Below, in pieces: positions 1-8,898 of a stretch of 64,000 bases of DNA. Made by a program: the position numbers and the translations under genes. Position 1 is the stretch's first letter. Each line of letters begins with the position of its first letter. The stretch spans positions 18,614 to 82,613 of the forward strand of contig JBDREC010000046.1 of assembly GCA_043820105.1 (NCBI GenBank). Direction: 5' to 3'. Under the pieces are notes generated by a model. It was given only the letters and a program-made list of their open reading frames with translations, made no database searches and was not told where the DNA came from. The DNA is from JBDREC01 sp043820105 [NCBI: Pseudomonadota bacterium] (GTDB taxonomy: Bacteria > Bdellovibrionota_F > JAHFAK01).

Positions 1-714
1 GTTGATCAAAAAGAATTAGATGAGTTTTATGAAAGATTTAAAAATAGACTTGCAGGAACTGAAGAAGAAAAAAAGGAAAGACTAACAGCAATCTTTAAAA
101 GGAAAAAAGAAAGAGAAATAAAAACTCAGTTTATTGAAGAATTGAGAAAAAGTCATAAAATTGAAATATTACTAACACCTCCTCCTTTGCCAGTAGCTGA
201 CATAAAGGCAGAAGAATATAGTCCATATATTGGTAAAAAAGATGCTCCTGTTGAAATTATTGAATTTTCTGAATTTAAATGCCCATATTGCAAAAAAGCA
301 GCTAAAACAATTAAAGATGTTGCTGCAAAATTTAAAGATGAAGTTAAAGTGGTTTTTAGACATTTCCCAATTCCAAGTCATAAAGGTGCTTTTGAAGCAG
401 CTGAAGCTTCAATGTGTGCAAATGACCAGGGAAAATTTTGGGAATATCATGATGTGCTTTTTGAGGGCAAGGGAGATTTTGATAAAGCAATGTTCGTAAA
501 AATAGCTACAGATTTAAAGCTTGATATTAAGAAATTTGAAGCTTGCTATGATTCACATAAACATAAAGCAAACATTGAAAAAGATAGAACAGATGGCGAA
601 AAGGCTGGTGTTAGCGGAACACCTGGTTTCTTCGTTAATAAAAAAGTTGTAGCTGGCGCAAGAGAAGCTGACTTTTTTGAAGATCTGATTAACAGAGAAT
701 TAGGCAGAAAATAG
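1..714 (+). CDS. DsbA-family thiol oxidoreductase, 5' end outside the window
   Basis: The frame is open from base 1, so the gene begins upstream; the ATG at 142 is internal. The first ~55 visible residues are a charged helical stretch resembling the N-terminal chaperone-like part of SurA/DsbA fusions, followed by a Pro-rich linker and a DsbA/BdbD thioredoxin fold. The redox site CPYC is encoded at 280-291 and the cis-Pro loop (SGTPGFF) lies near the C-terminus. Family knowledge: such proteins form or reshuffle disulfides in exported proteins, fitting the many Cys-rich secreted products in this window. The export signal is not visible. The next gene starts 11 bases downstream. Confidence 0.88.
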   Translation, partial: VDQKELDEFYERFKNRLAGTEEEKKERLTAIFKRKKEREIKTQFIEELRKSHKIEILLTPPPLPVADIKAEEYSPYIGKKDAPVEIIEFSEFKCPYCKKAAKTIKDVAAKFKDEVKVVFRHFPIPSHKGAFEAAEASMCANDQGKFWEYHDVLFEGKGDFDKAMFVKIATDLKLDIKKFEACYDSHKHKANIEKDRTDGEKAGVSGTPGFFVNKKVVAGAREADFFEDLINRELGRK

Positions 715-725
715 GAAGTTTACAT

Positions 726-1202
726 ATGATAACTTTACCTGAAAATATTTATTTATTTAATTCATTGACTGATGATGAAATAAATAAAGTTAGCAACCTT
801 GTTATCGAAACAGATTATAGAAAGAGTGATGTAATTTTGAAAAAAGGAGATTATGTCTCTGAAATTTACATTATTAAATCTGGATCAGTTAAAGTGCAAT
901 TGCCACAAGAAAAGACTTTGTTGAAAGAGGATGATCTTGTTACGATTTTAAAAAAAGGAGAGTGCTTTGGCGAACTTTCCTTTATTGATTCTGGATCAGC
1001 TTCTGCTACAATTATTGCAAATCAAGATTCAATAATCTATTCCATTCAAAAAGAAGATTTTAAAAACTTTTTGCTTGAGAACCATGATATTGAACGAAAG
1101 ATTTACAACAATTTATTAATAACTCTTGTGAAAAGAGTTAGAAATACAACGCAAAATCTTGTGGGATCCAGATTTTTTATTTCCTCTTTCTTGACCTCAT
1201 AA
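726..1202 (+). CDS. Cyclic-nucleotide-binding domain protein without DNA-binding domain
   Basis: 158 residues forming a single cNMP-binding beta-barrel of the CRP/EPAC type. The phosphate-binding cassette is recognisable around residues 79-98 (GECFGELSFIDSGSASATI), although the usual Arg of the R-A-S/T motif is Ser here. The chain ends about 40 residues after the cassette in a C-helix, with no winged-helix domain, so it is not a transcription factor by itself. It probably senses a ligand and acts through a partner. The ATG follows a GGAAG ribosome site and the gene is probably co-transcribed with the DsbA-like gene. Confidence 0.85.
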   Translation: MITLPENIYLFNSLTDDEINKVSNLVIETDYRKSDVILKKGDYVSEIYIIKSGSVKVQLPQEKTLLKEDDLVTILKKGECFGELSFIDSGSASATIIANQDSIIYSIQKEDFKNFLLENHDIERKIYNNLLITLVKRVRNTTQNLVGSRFFISSFLTS

Positions 1203-1212
1203 AACTGATCTG

Positions 1213-1241
1213 TTGACGAAAACCATTAATAATACTATAAT
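1213..1241 (+). promoter_or_regulatory. Sigma70-type promoter of the Flp-like pilin gene
   Basis: TTGACG (1213-1218), a 17-base spacer, then a perfect TATAAT (1236-1241). It lies 32 bases before the pilin ATG at 1274. Confidence 0.7.
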
Positions 1242-1273
1242 AAAGCTATATAAAAATTAATAATAAATTTATT

Positions 1274-1477
1274 ATGAAATATTATAAAAAACTAATAAAA
1301 TCAAAAAAAGGACAAACAGCTGTTGAATATGCACTAGCTACTATCCTTGGTTCCATTATTGCAATCTCAATGTATTTCTTAGTTGATCTTAAACTTGAGG
1401 GATCAACTAATAATCGTAATATTTTAGAGATGTATTTTGGAAATATGGAGCATGTTGTTTGCAGGCCTTATCCTTAA
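1274..1477 (+). CDS. Flp-type (type IVb) pilin-like peptide
   Basis: 67 residues with a short Lys-rich leader and the class III prepilin motif: cleavage after KKG, then QTAVEY with Glu at +5 and Tyr at +6, followed by a hydrophobic helix of about 20 residues. This is the layout of Flp pilins and TadE-like pseudopilins. After the helix come about 30 residues with one Cys, slightly longer than classical Flp. No tad secretion genes are nearby, so assembly would depend on genes elsewhere or on the pil locus at 8-13 kb. A strong sigma70-like promoter lies directly upstream. Confidence 0.75.
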   Translation: MKYYKKLIKSKKGQTAVEYALATILGSIIAISMYFLVDLKLEGSTNNRNILEMYFGNMEHVVCRPYP

Positions 1478-1481
1478 TAAT

Positions 1482-1523
1482 AATTCAAAATGCAAAATTC
1501 AAAATTCAAAATTTAGAATTCAA
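1482..1523. repeat. Tandem CAAAATTCAA-type array
   Basis: About four degenerate copies of a ten-base unit (CAAAATTCAA) between the pilin gene and the symporter gene. The same unit recurs at 3318-3355. Confidence 0.75.
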
Positions 1524-1599
1524 TTATTTGCTTGTTAATAATTTGTTTTATTAATATTATTTTTTTTTGAAATTTAAAATTATTAACTGGAGCCTTTTT

Positions 1600-3318
1600 A
1601 TGTCACAACTTTCAGTTCTTGATTGGTCTATTATTATTGGATATATTGTTATCAGTTTAGCGGCTGGTCTTTTGATTGCAAGGCGTTTTAAGGGAGCTAA
1701 AAGTATAATCGGATACTTTGTAGCAAATAGATCTTTGCCTTGGTGGCTGGCTGGCATTTCAATGATAGCATCCTCTTTTGCAATTGATACTCCTTTAGGA
1801 ATTACTGGTATGGTAGCTAGCCATGGTATTCAAGGAGTTTGGTTTGCATGGGCTTTCATAATAGGTGGTACAGGTGCATTGTCAGCTTTCTTTTTTGCTT
1901 TTATGCTTAGAAGATCTGAAGTTATTACGTCAGCTGAGCTTATTGAATTGAGATATTCTGGAAAAGGCGCAGCTTTCTTAAGACTATTTAAAGCTATTTT
2001 TATTGGTATAGTTGCAAATGCTTTAACTTTAGGATGGGTAATGAAGGCTGTTACAACTTTTGGAGAAGTTGGATTTGGATACAACCCTATGTTGATTCTT
2101 GCGGTAATTTTAGCTATAACTCTTGTGTATACAACAGTTTCTGGTATGTGGGGAATTGTTGCAACTGACGTTTTGCAATATGCAATTTCACTTTTTGGTG
2201 TAATTGCTCTGGCAGTTTACGCTATTAAATATGTTGGTGGAATTGATGGCCTTGTAGAAGGTATAAATGCCAGATATGGTCTTGAAGAAGGTACAAAAAG
2301 ATTAAACTTTATTCCTAGAATTGATTCATCTTTTTTTCATATGTTTATTGTATTTGTGACTCTAAAGTGGTGGGCCGATCCTCCAAATGCAATCTTGCAA
2401 AGAATTGTTTCTTCAAAAAATGAGAAGCATGCTTCTTTGGCAACCTTAATATTTTCAATTGGGCAATTTGCTATTAATTATTGGCCAATGATACTGGTTG
2501 CTCTTGTTTCTTTGATTGTATATCCAAATTTACCTAAATCTGAAGCAGAAAAAGGATATGTTTTATTAATTTTCAAGTTATTACCTTCTGGAATGCTGGG
2601 AATTGTGCTTGCAGCGATGATTGCAGCTTTAATGTCAACAATTGATACTCACATTAATATGGGCGCTTCTTATATTGTTAATGATATATATAAAAGATTT
2701 ATTAACCCAGAAGGCGATGAAAAGCATTATGTTTTGGTTTCAAGGATAGCCACAGTTTTAATGTTATTAATCGCTGTTGTTATAGCCATGAACTTAGATT
2801 CAGTTAAATCTGCATGGTATTGGCTATCAATGCTTTTAGCTGGTTATGGCTTTGTTACTGTTATCAGATGGTTTTGGTGGAGGCTTAATGCCTGGTCAGA
2901 AATTGTATGCATGCTAACATCTTTTCTTGGAACAATCTTGGCGAAATATGTTTTTAATTTTAGTACTTTTGGATGGAGATTCATATTTGTCGTTGTTTTC
3001 TCCTTGAGCCTAACAGTGATTGCTACTTTTTTAACAAAGCCATCTTCAAAAGAAGTGCTATTAAATTTTTGTAAATTAGTTAGACCTTTTCCAACTTTCT
3101 GGGGTCCCATTGTTAAAGAAAACCCAGATCTTGGATGGAATCCTTTTTTTGGAAAAACACTTTCCATGTGGTTAATGGGAGTTGTAATGATTTTTTCAAT
3201 TTGCTTTGGAACAGGGCATCTAGTATTTACAAATTACTTATATGCAATAATTTTATATGGAATAGCTTCATTCTTTGGAATTATTATTTACAAAATGTGG
3301 CCAGAAACACTTGAATAA
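1600..3318 (+). CDS. Sodium/solute symporter (SSS family)
   Basis: 572 residues from the ATG at 1600, chosen because GGAG sits 7 bases upstream; an in-frame TTG at 1567 is less likely. About 14 hydrophobic segments with the SSS pattern: first helix near the N-terminus, NRSLPWWLAGISMIASSFAIDTPLGITG in helix 2, and YTTVSGMWGIVATDVLQY in the fifth/sixth helix region. Family role: inner-membrane, sodium-coupled uptake of an organic solute such as a sugar, amino acid or carboxylate. The substrate cannot be read from sequence. The gene is flanked by CAAAATTCAA arrays on both sides. Confidence 0.88.
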   Translation: MSQLSVLDWSIIIGYIVISLAAGLLIARRFKGAKSIIGYFVANRSLPWWLAGISMIASSFAIDTPLGITGMVASHGIQGVWFAWAFIIGGTGALSAFFFAFMLRRSEVITSAELIELRYSGKGAAFLRLFKAIFIGIVANALTLGWVMKAVTTFGEVGFGYNPMLILAVILAITLVYTTVSGMWGIVATDVLQYAISLFGVIALAVYAIKYVGGIDGLVEGINARYGLEEGTKRLNFIPRIDSSFFHMFIVFVTLKWWADPPNAILQRIVSSKNEKHASLATLIFSIGQFAINYWPMILVALVSLIVYPNLPKSEAEKGYVLLIFKLLPSGMLGIVLAAMIAALMSTIDTHINMGASYIVNDIYKRFINPEGDEKHYVLVSRIATVLMLLIAVVIAMNLDSVKSAWYWLSMLLAGYGFVTVIRWFWWRLNAWSEIVCMLTSFLGTILAKYVFNFSTFGWRFIFVVVFSLSLTVIATFLTKPSSKEVLLNFCKLVRPFPTFWGPIVKENPDLGWNPFFGKTLSMWLMGVVMIFSICFGTGHLVFTNYLYAIILYGIASFFGIIIYKMWPETLE

Positions 3319-3355
3319 ATTCAAAATTCAAAATTCAAGATTCAAAATTCAAAAT
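3318..3355. repeat. Tandem CAAAATTCAA-type array
   Basis: About four copies of the ten-base unit beginning directly at the symporter stop codon (TAA at 3316-3318). It matches the array at 1482-1523. The rest of the gap to 3432 is AT-rich with no other clear signal. Confidence 0.8.
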
Positions 3356-3431
3356 ATAAATGAACGTTTGCATTTTAAATTTTTAAATATTAATTATATA
3401 AACGATTTTTTAAAGTTTTAAAGAGGTAAAA

Positions 3432-4724
3432 ATGTCAGAAGATAAAATGGAAAAACTGGTTTCATTGTGTAAAAGACGCGGATATATATTTCAATCAAGT
3501 GAAATTTATGGTGGTATTAATAGTTGTTATGATTATGGTCCACTTGGGATAGAATTAAAAAATAACTTAAAGCGCTATTGGTGGGAATCTATGGTGCATA
3601 GAAGAGATGATATAGAAGGTATTGATGCTTCTATTTTAATGCATCCTAAGGTTTGGAAAGCTTCTGGTCATATAGATGGTTTTACTGATCCTTTAATTGA
3701 TTGTAAAAAATGCAAAAATAGATTTAAAGCAGAAGACCTTAAAAGCAATGAGCAGTGTCCAAAATGTGGAGGTGAATTGACTGAGCCTAGGAATTTTAAT
3801 CTAATGTTTAAAACTTTTATGGGACCAGTTGAAGAGGATGCAAATGTTGTTTATCTTAGACCTGAAACAGCTCAAGGTATTTATGTAAACTTTTTAAATG
3901 TTTTAAATGCCTCAAGACAAAAGCTTCCTTTTGGAATTGCTCAAATTGGAAAAGCCTTTAGAAATGAAATTACTCCTGGAAACTTTATCTTTAGAACAAG
4001 AGAATTCGAACAAATGGAAATGCAATTTTTCATTAATCCAAAAGATGATGAAAAATGGTTTGAATACTGGAAAGCTCAAAGGCTTGAATGGTTTAAATCT
4101 CTTGGTCTAAAAGAAGAAAAATTAAGATATAATGAACATGGTCCTACTGAACTGGCTCACTACGCAAAGGCAGCCTTTGATATCCAATATAAGTTTCCTT
4201 TTGGATGGCAAGAAGTTGAAGGTATTCATAATAGATCTGACTTTGATCTGACACAGCATATGAAATTTTCTAATAAAAAACTTAATTATTTTGATGAAAA
4301 AGCTAAAGAAAAATACGTGCCTTATATTATAGAAACCTCAATCGGGTGCGATAGAACCTTATTGACTTTGCTCGTTGATGCCTATGAAGAAGAGGGTGAA
4401 AGAGTTGTTTTAAAACTTCATCCAAAACTTGCTCCTTATCAAGTTGCAGTTTTTCCTTTAATTAATAAAGAAGGTATGCCAGAGGCTGCTGTAAAGATAT
4501 ATGATGAGGCAAAGAAAAAGTTTAAAGCCTTTTATGATACCTCTGGTGCCATTGGAAGAAGATACAGAAGGCAAGATGAAGCTGGAACTCCATTCTGTAT
4601 TACCATTGACGCAGATACGGTTAAAGATGGTTCTGTTACATTACGCGAAAGAGATTCGATGGAACAAGGTCGCTTTTCAGTAGAAGAAGCTTTTGAAAAG
4701 ATAAGTAAGGCTTCTACTATTTAA
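3432..4724 (+). CDS. glyQS: Glycyl-tRNA synthetase, single-chain alpha2 type
   Basis: 430 residues, a class II synthetase that charges tRNA-Gly. Visible: zinc-knuckle pairs C91/C94 and C109/C112 inserted after motif 1; [12 protein letters not shown] around 143-154; motif 2 with FRNE at 176-179; motif 3 [10 protein letters not shown] around 306; and a C-terminal anticodon-binding domain ([11 protein letters not shown] onward). This is the bacterial single-polypeptide form, not the alpha/beta tetramer GlyQ+GlyS of most Proteobacteria. Start ATG follows AAAGAGG. It ends six bases from convergent mazG. Confidence 0.97.
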   Translation: MSEDKMEKLVSLCKRRGYIFQSSEIYGGINSCYDYGPLGIELKNNLKRYWWESMVHRRDDIEGIDASILMHPKVWKASGHIDGFTDPLIDCKKCKNRFKAEDLKSNEQCPKCGGELTEPRNFNLMFKTFMGPVEEDANVVYLRPETAQGIYVNFLNVLNASRQKLPFGIAQIGKAFRNEITPGNFIFRTREFEQMEMQFFINPKDDEKWFEYWKAQRLEWFKSLGLKEEKLRYNEHGPTELAHYAKAAFDIQYKFPFGWQEVEGIHNRSDFDLTQHMKFSNKKLNYFDEKAKEKYVPYIIETSIGCDRTLLTLLVDAYEEEGERVVLKLHPKLAPYQVAVFPLINKEGMPEAAVKIYDEAKKKFKAFYDTSGAIGRRYRRQDEAGTPFCITIDADTVKDGSVTLRERDSMEQGRFSVEEAFEKISKASTI

Positions 4725-4729
4725 ACTTT

Positions 4730-5497
4730 TTACTCAAACTTCTTTGCTTCTTGCCAGAGCTCTTCCATTTTATCAAGTGATAATTCATGAATATCTAGGT
4801 TTTTATTGCGGCAGGTATCTTCAATATAATGAAAACGTTTTATGAATTTATTGATGGTATGATTTAATCCCATTTCTGGGTCTAATTTAAGATGCCTTGA
4901 AAGGTTAACTAAGACCATTAGCATGTCACCAATTTCATGTTCAATTTCTTTTAGGTCATTTTTTTTAAGGCTTTCTTTTAATTCTTCATATTCTTCTTCT
5001 AATTTCGATAAAATATCATCTGCTTTTTCCCAGTCAAAGCCTACATTGGCCGCTTTTTCAGTAACCCTGTATGCCCTAAGCAGTGCTGGAAGCTCTTTTG
5101 GGACACCACCAATAATGGATTTCTTGTTTTCTTTTTTTGCTTTTATTGCTGCCCAGTTTTTTAATACCTTTTCTGGCGTGTCTGCTTTTTCATTTCCAAA
5201 GACATGTGGGTGTCTTCTTGTGAGTTTGTCAGCGATGCTATTAACCACGTCATCTATTGTAAAATCGCCATTTTCAGCTGCGATTTGTGCTTGGAAAATT
5301 ATTTGAAGTAATAAGTCTCCCAATTCTTCACAATGTTTTTCTCTATCCTTACCTTCCATTGTTTCTAAAACTTCATATGTTTCTTCAATGAGGTATTTTC
5401 TTAAGGTTAATAGAGTTTGTTTTTGATCCCAGGGGCAACCATCAGGAATCCTAAGTGTTTTCATTATATTGACAAGTTTGTTGAAACTTTCAGACAT
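4730..5497 (-). CDS. mazG: Nucleoside triphosphate pyrophosphohydrolase MazG
   Basis: 255 residues from the ATG at 5497. A longer frame to 5563 would overlap the preceding add gene by 53 bases and is rejected. Two MazG folds are visible: GCPWDQKQTLLTLRKYLIEETYEV near the N-terminus, with the EExxE metal-binding pattern, and a second EEYEELKESL...EIGDMLMVLVNL in the C-terminal half. MazG hydrolyses (d)NTPs to NMP and PPi, removing abnormal nucleotides and modulating stringent response. It lies 13 bases after add, so the two nucleotide-metabolism genes are probably cotranscribed. Confidence 0.95.
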   Translation of the reverse strand: MSESFNKLVNIMKTLRIPDGCPWDQKQTLLTLRKYLIEETYEVLETMEGKDREKHCEELGDLLLQIIFQAQIAAENGDFTIDDVVNSIADKLTRRHPHVFGNEKADTPEKVLKNWAAIKAKKENKKSIIGGVPKELPALLRAYRVTEKAANVGFDWEKADDILSKLEEEYEELKESLKKNDLKEIEHEIGDMLMVLVNLSRHLKLDPEMGLNHTINKFIKRFHYIEDTCRNKNLDIHELSLDKMEELWQEAKKFE

Positions 5498-5510
5498 GAA
5501 GTTTTGCCTT

Positions 5511-6611
5511 TTATACAGAGAGTTTGGATTTTTTTCGCTTAGAATCAAGTTTTTCAATACCAAATTCTTTCATATATATCTTGTCAAGTTTCTTGAGTTC
5601 ATCAAGAACTGACAATAGTAGTGTAACTTTTTCATGATGAGACAAAAACGCTGATTTGCATGAATCAATAATTATTTTCTTTAAATCCTCATAGGAGAAA
5701 TTATATTTTTCATGTGCCAATAAGAATTCATCAGTCATTGTTGTATCTGAAATGAGGCGATTATCTGTGTTTAAGGTTACTCTTAAACCATAATCATAGA
5801 AAAATCTAAGTGGATGCATATCAAAGTTTTTAACAGAATTGGTTTGTATATTGCTTGTTAAGCATATTTCTAAAGGGATTCTATGGTCATTAACATAATT
5901 TAATAAGTCCCCATCTTCTTTTAGTCTGATTCCATGCCCAATTCTATGTGCTCCACAGTAATGTATGGCTTGAGCTATACTTGCAGGACCATAAGCTTCT
6001 CCAGCATGAATTGTAACATTAACATTATTATTTAAAACAAGATAAAATGCCTCTTTATGCTGTTTTGCAGGATAGTCTTCTTCAGCTCCAGCTAAGTCAA
6101 AACCCAGGACACCTTTATTTTTGTAGGCAACACAGAGTTCAGCAAGTTTTACTGAAATATCTGGATTCATATTTCTTATGCCACAAATAATAACACCAGT
6201 TTTTATGTTGTATTTTCTTTCGGCTTTTACAAGACCTGCTAGGACTGCATCTACAATTGCAGCTAGATTTAAACCTTTTTCTTGATGTAAAATTGGAGCA
6301 TATCTAACTTCAAGATAGCGGATATTTTCAAGGGCAGCGTCTTCTGCTAATTCAAAAGCTACTCGTTTTAACGCATCTTCAGTTTGCAATACACTACAGG
6401 TAATGCTAAAAGCTTTAAGATATTCTTCCAGCGACTCAACCTTATCCATTACTAAGTGCTTTTTTAGGTCTTCTTCATTATAGGCAGGTAATTCAACATC
6501 ATGTTCTTTGGCAATATCAAGGATTGTTGATACTCTTAAAGAGCCATCTAAATGGCAATGAAGGTCAGTTTTTGGAAGTTTCTTTATAAATTCATATGTT
6601 AGTTTTGACAT
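5511..6611 (-). CDS. add: Adenosine deaminase family protein
   Basis: 366 residues, a metal-dependent TIM-barrel deaminase. Zinc and catalytic motifs: HCHLDGS near the N-terminus, HAGEAYGP, RIGHGIRL, and TLNTDNRLIS towards the C-terminus. The TDN variant of the terminal aspartate pair is normal in the actinobacterial/Bacillus-like branch. It converts adenosine to inosine; an aminodeoxyfutalosine deaminase role cannot be excluded from sequence alone. Start ATG is preceded by GGAGGAG at 7 bases. It overlaps the end of parA by 20 bases, showing tight coupling. Confidence 0.9.
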   Translation of the reverse strand: MSKLTYEFIKKLPKTDLHCHLDGSLRVSTILDIAKEHDVELPAYNEEDLKKHLVMDKVESLEEYLKAFSITCSVLQTEDALKRVAFELAEDAALENIRYLEVRYAPILHQEKGLNLAAIVDAVLAGLVKAERKYNIKTGVIICGIRNMNPDISVKLAELCVAYKNKGVLGFDLAGAEEDYPAKQHKEAFYLVLNNNVNVTIHAGEAYGPASIAQAIHYCGAHRIGHGIRLKEDGDLLNYVNDHRIPLEICLTSNIQTNSVKNFDMHPLRFFYDYGLRVTLNTDNRLISDTTMTDEFLLAHEKYNFSYEDLKKIIIDSCKSAFLSHHEKVTLLLSVLDELKKLDKIYMKEFGIEKLDSKRKKSKLSV

Positions 6612-7659
6612 CTATTTTCTCCTCCTGGACTATTACTGAGTTGACAAGGCGGTTGTAGTCAATTGCACCTGTACAATTGGGGTCATATTCAAAGATGGAC
6701 ATTTTTTTTGCTGGAGCTTCTCTGAGCCTTGTGTTTATTCTTATTGGTCTAAAGACCTTATCTTCAAAGTGATTGTTTAAATATGAAACAACTTCAAAGG
6801 AAATTCTATTTCTTACATCATAAAATGTTGGAATTATTCCTATTACTTCAGAATGGTGACCGTGTAGTCTGTTTAACTTTTTGATAGATTCAAGTGCTTG
6901 TTTAACTCCAACAAGTGATAAATAATCACAGCTAACAGGAATTAAAACCTCTTCAGCGTATAACAATGCATTTTGGTTTAATAAGCTTAGTGATGGAGGA
7001 CAATCTAATATTACGTAATCATAGTTTCTTATATTTTTTAATCTATCTGTCAGGACCTTTTCTCTTTTTTCAAATGGAACTAGTTTAATTTCTGCTTCAG
7101 CTAAAGTTTCATTTGATAGAACAATATCTAATTTATCACTAACTGATATAATACAATCTTCAATGGGAACATTATCAACTAAAACATCGTACATGTTTTT
7201 TCGCCAGGTTATTCCAAGACTTTCACCAACATTGCCCTGGGCGTCCATATCAATCAACAATACTTTTTTATCTTTACCTGCAAGGCCTGCAGCCAGGTTT
7301 ATTGATGTTGTAGTTTTGCCAGTTCCACCTTTATGATTTAATACTGCAATTTTTCTTGTTTTATGCCCTTCAGGGACAACTCTTGCATGTTGGGAAAAAA
7401 ATGATTTTCTGCAATCAGGGTTACAAAAGTAATGAGTTTTATCAGGAGTATTAGCAATTTGTGCTATTGTTAAAACTTGAGTTTCTTTTGAACAAAAGTC
7501 GCATCTTACGGTGTTTACTGATTGTATTGCAGGTTCTTTGCATTTTATGGAACAAAAATATTTAATATTTCCATTGTCTCTGCTCACTTGATAATTAAAT
7601 TTAACCAAGAAGTCTTTACCGCAATTATAGCATTGTTGCAACTGGCCTTGATGCATCAT
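6592..7659 (-). CDS. ParA/Soj-type ATPase with duplicated N-terminal zinc knuckles
   Basis: 355 residues. Residues 100-350 are a ParA/MinD-type P-loop ATPase: KGGTGKTTT at 110-118 (deviant Walker A), DMDAQGN, and DCPPSLSLL. Residues 1-90 hold two repeats of identical spacing, C10-x2-C13-x22-C36-x3-C40 and C53-x2-C56-x22-C79-x3-C83, reading as two treble-clef/TRASH-like zinc sites. No parB lies next to it, so this is probably a positioning ATPase for a cell-surface or motility structure, not the chromosomal parA. It sits in the pil run and overlaps add by 20 bases. Start has an AGGAG site 10 bases upstream. Confidence 0.88.
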   Translation of the reverse strand: MMHQGQLQQCYNCGKDFLVKFNYQVSRDNGNIKYFCSIKCKEPAIQSVNTVRCDFCSKETQVLTIAQIANTPDKTHYFCNPDCRKSFFSQHARVVPEGHKTRKIAVLNHKGGTGKTTTSINLAAGLAGKDKKVLLIDMDAQGNVGESLGITWRKNMYDVLVDNVPIEDCIISVSDKLDIVLSNETLAEAEIKLVPFEKREKVLTDRLKNIRNYDYVILDCPPSLSLLNQNALLYAEEVLIPVSCDYLSLVGVKQALESIKKLNRLHGHHSEVIGIIPTFYDVRNRISFEVVSYLNNHFEDKVFRPIRINTRLREAPAKKMSIFEYDPNCTGAIDYNRLVNSVIVQEEKIDVKTNI

Positions 7660-7736
7660 GGACTTTTATCTCCTATATAAATTCGAGGATCGCATCAAAC
7701 TAGTTATAATCTGCTAAAAGTCAAGAAAGGAAATGT

Positions 7737-8225
7737 CTAGAGCTTAACTTGGTCTAGCAATTTGATAAGTTCTTTGTCAGTGCTTGTCATTTTGAGAAGG
7801 TCAACTTTCATTTTTAATAAGTCCTTGAGATTGTTTGGAATGTCTTCTGAATAATGGACTATTAAGAAAATTGCTTCCTTAACTAATTTTAAGTCACTTA
7901 ATTCAAGCATTGCTCCAAGTACCTCAAAATCTTCAGGCATACCATATAAATCTAGATATTTATCAATATTTGTTTTGAAAACTTGACCTGTTTGCTGAGT
8001 TTTTAACTTTTGAAGCAATTCGTAATGGTCAAGTGTTCCCTTGTCACCCTTGAACATATTATCAAGGTCCTTTAGATATTCCTTTTTTGCAATTTTGTTT
8101 CGATGCATTTGTTTTTTAGACTTTTGAGCATCGCCACTTGAAGAATCTGAACGACCATCTTTTTTTTGATCTATTTCTTTCCAACTAGGGCGGTCATAAT
8201 GATCTCTATCATCCTTTGAACTCAT
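7737..8225 (-). CDS. Conserved-looking hypothetical protein between pilin and parA
   Basis: 162 residues that I do not recognise. Residues 1-50 are very polar (Asp, Ser, Lys; probably disordered). Residues 60-162 are predicted alpha-helical with regular Leu/Ile (YELLQKLK, LGAMLELSDLKLVKEAIFLIVHY, LIKLLDQVKL), resembling a small HEAT/ARM-like helical bundle. There is no signal peptide, so it is probably cytosolic. It lies 25 bases after the pilin gene and 77 before parA, which makes it a candidate partner of the zinc-knuckle ParA. The ATG has an AGAGG site. Confidence 0.7.
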   Translation of the reverse strand: MSSKDDRDHYDRPSWKEIDQKKDGRSDSSSGDAQKSKKQMHRNKIAKKEYLKDLDNMFKGDKGTLDHYELLQKLKTQQTGQVFKTNIDKYLDLYGMPEDFEVLGAMLELSDLKLVKEAIFLIVHYSEDIPNNLKDLLKMKVDLLKMTSTDKELIKLLDQVKL

Positions 8226-8250
8226 AATAATACCTCTTTTAATATTATTA

Positions 8251-8898
8251 TTATTTTAATGGGCTTACTTCGGTTATTGAAGTTCTATCATAAATTGTTT
8301 CAAAAAATGCACAATTATTTGATCCAGGATCAGGATCTGCTAAAGTGCAATTGTCTCCAGCAACATCAGCATTTAAATCCCCTACAGCTTGAACAACATA
8401 CCATCCGTCAGAATCATAGGCATCAAGTTGAGCTGCTGTTCTATCGATAAAAAGACCACTGCCTGTAGGTTCTGAACAAGCACCACTTCCATCGCCAGTA
8501 CTTAATGGACAGCCCGCAACTCCAGCTTCTACTACATATCTAAAGTAGACATCATAATCAGGTCTTACAGCGACTCCACCTGGTCCCCAGGAATCGTAGT
8601 TATCTGGATTGTCGGGTTTGTTAGTTACATATGTAAATTTAAGTTTTTCACCATGAGGTAGGTTCGTTGGATTTCTCGGAAGTGGCAGGTACTGTCCATA
8701 TTCAACATGGTAACTTTCTTCACCAGCTTTAATTGTCCCAAAGGCAGCTGGGATTTCTGATTTTTTTGATTTTAAAATGTATCTGTTATATGCAGTTGTG
8801 GCTAGACCTGCCAGAATTCCAATTATAACAACTGTAATCATTAACTCTACAAGTGTGAAACCATAATTATTGTTCTTTATTGTTTGATTAATTTTCAT
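8251..8898 (-). CDS. pilA: Type IV pilin / pseudopilin (PilA-like)
   Basis: About 215 residues. The N-terminus is a classic type IVa prepilin: short basic leader ending NNNYG, then FTLVELMITVVIIGILAGLATTAYNRYILKSKKSE, with Phe at +1 and Glu at +5. The C-terminal head is longer than a minimal pilin and has four or more Cys, including CTLADPDPGSNNC, suggesting a disulfide-bound D-region. The ATG at 8898 is preferred over 8907 because AAGG then sits 9 bases upstream. It overlaps pilR by about 11 bases, an unusually tight arrangement for a highly expressed major pilin, so it may be a minor pilin. Confidence 0.9.
   Translation of the reverse strand: MKINQTIKNNNYGFTLVELMITVVIIGILAGLATTAYNRYILKSKKSEIPAAFGTIKAGEESYHVEYGQYLPLPRNPTNLPHGEKLKFTYVTNKPDNPDNYDSWGPGGVAVRPDYDVYFRYVVEAGVAGCPLSTGDGSGACSEPTGSGLFIDRTAAQLDAYDSDGWYVVQAVGDLNADVAGDNCTLADPDPGSNNCAFFETIYDRTSITEVSPLK

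Noticed and set aside
142-714. Start of the DsbA-like gene at the ATG at 142
   Set aside because: The frame is open to base 1 with coherent helical coding sequence; the gene enters from outside the window.
4730-5563. Longer MazG start at 5563
   Set aside because: It would overlap the add gene by 53 bases with non-conserved residues; the ATG at 5497 fits the family N-terminus.
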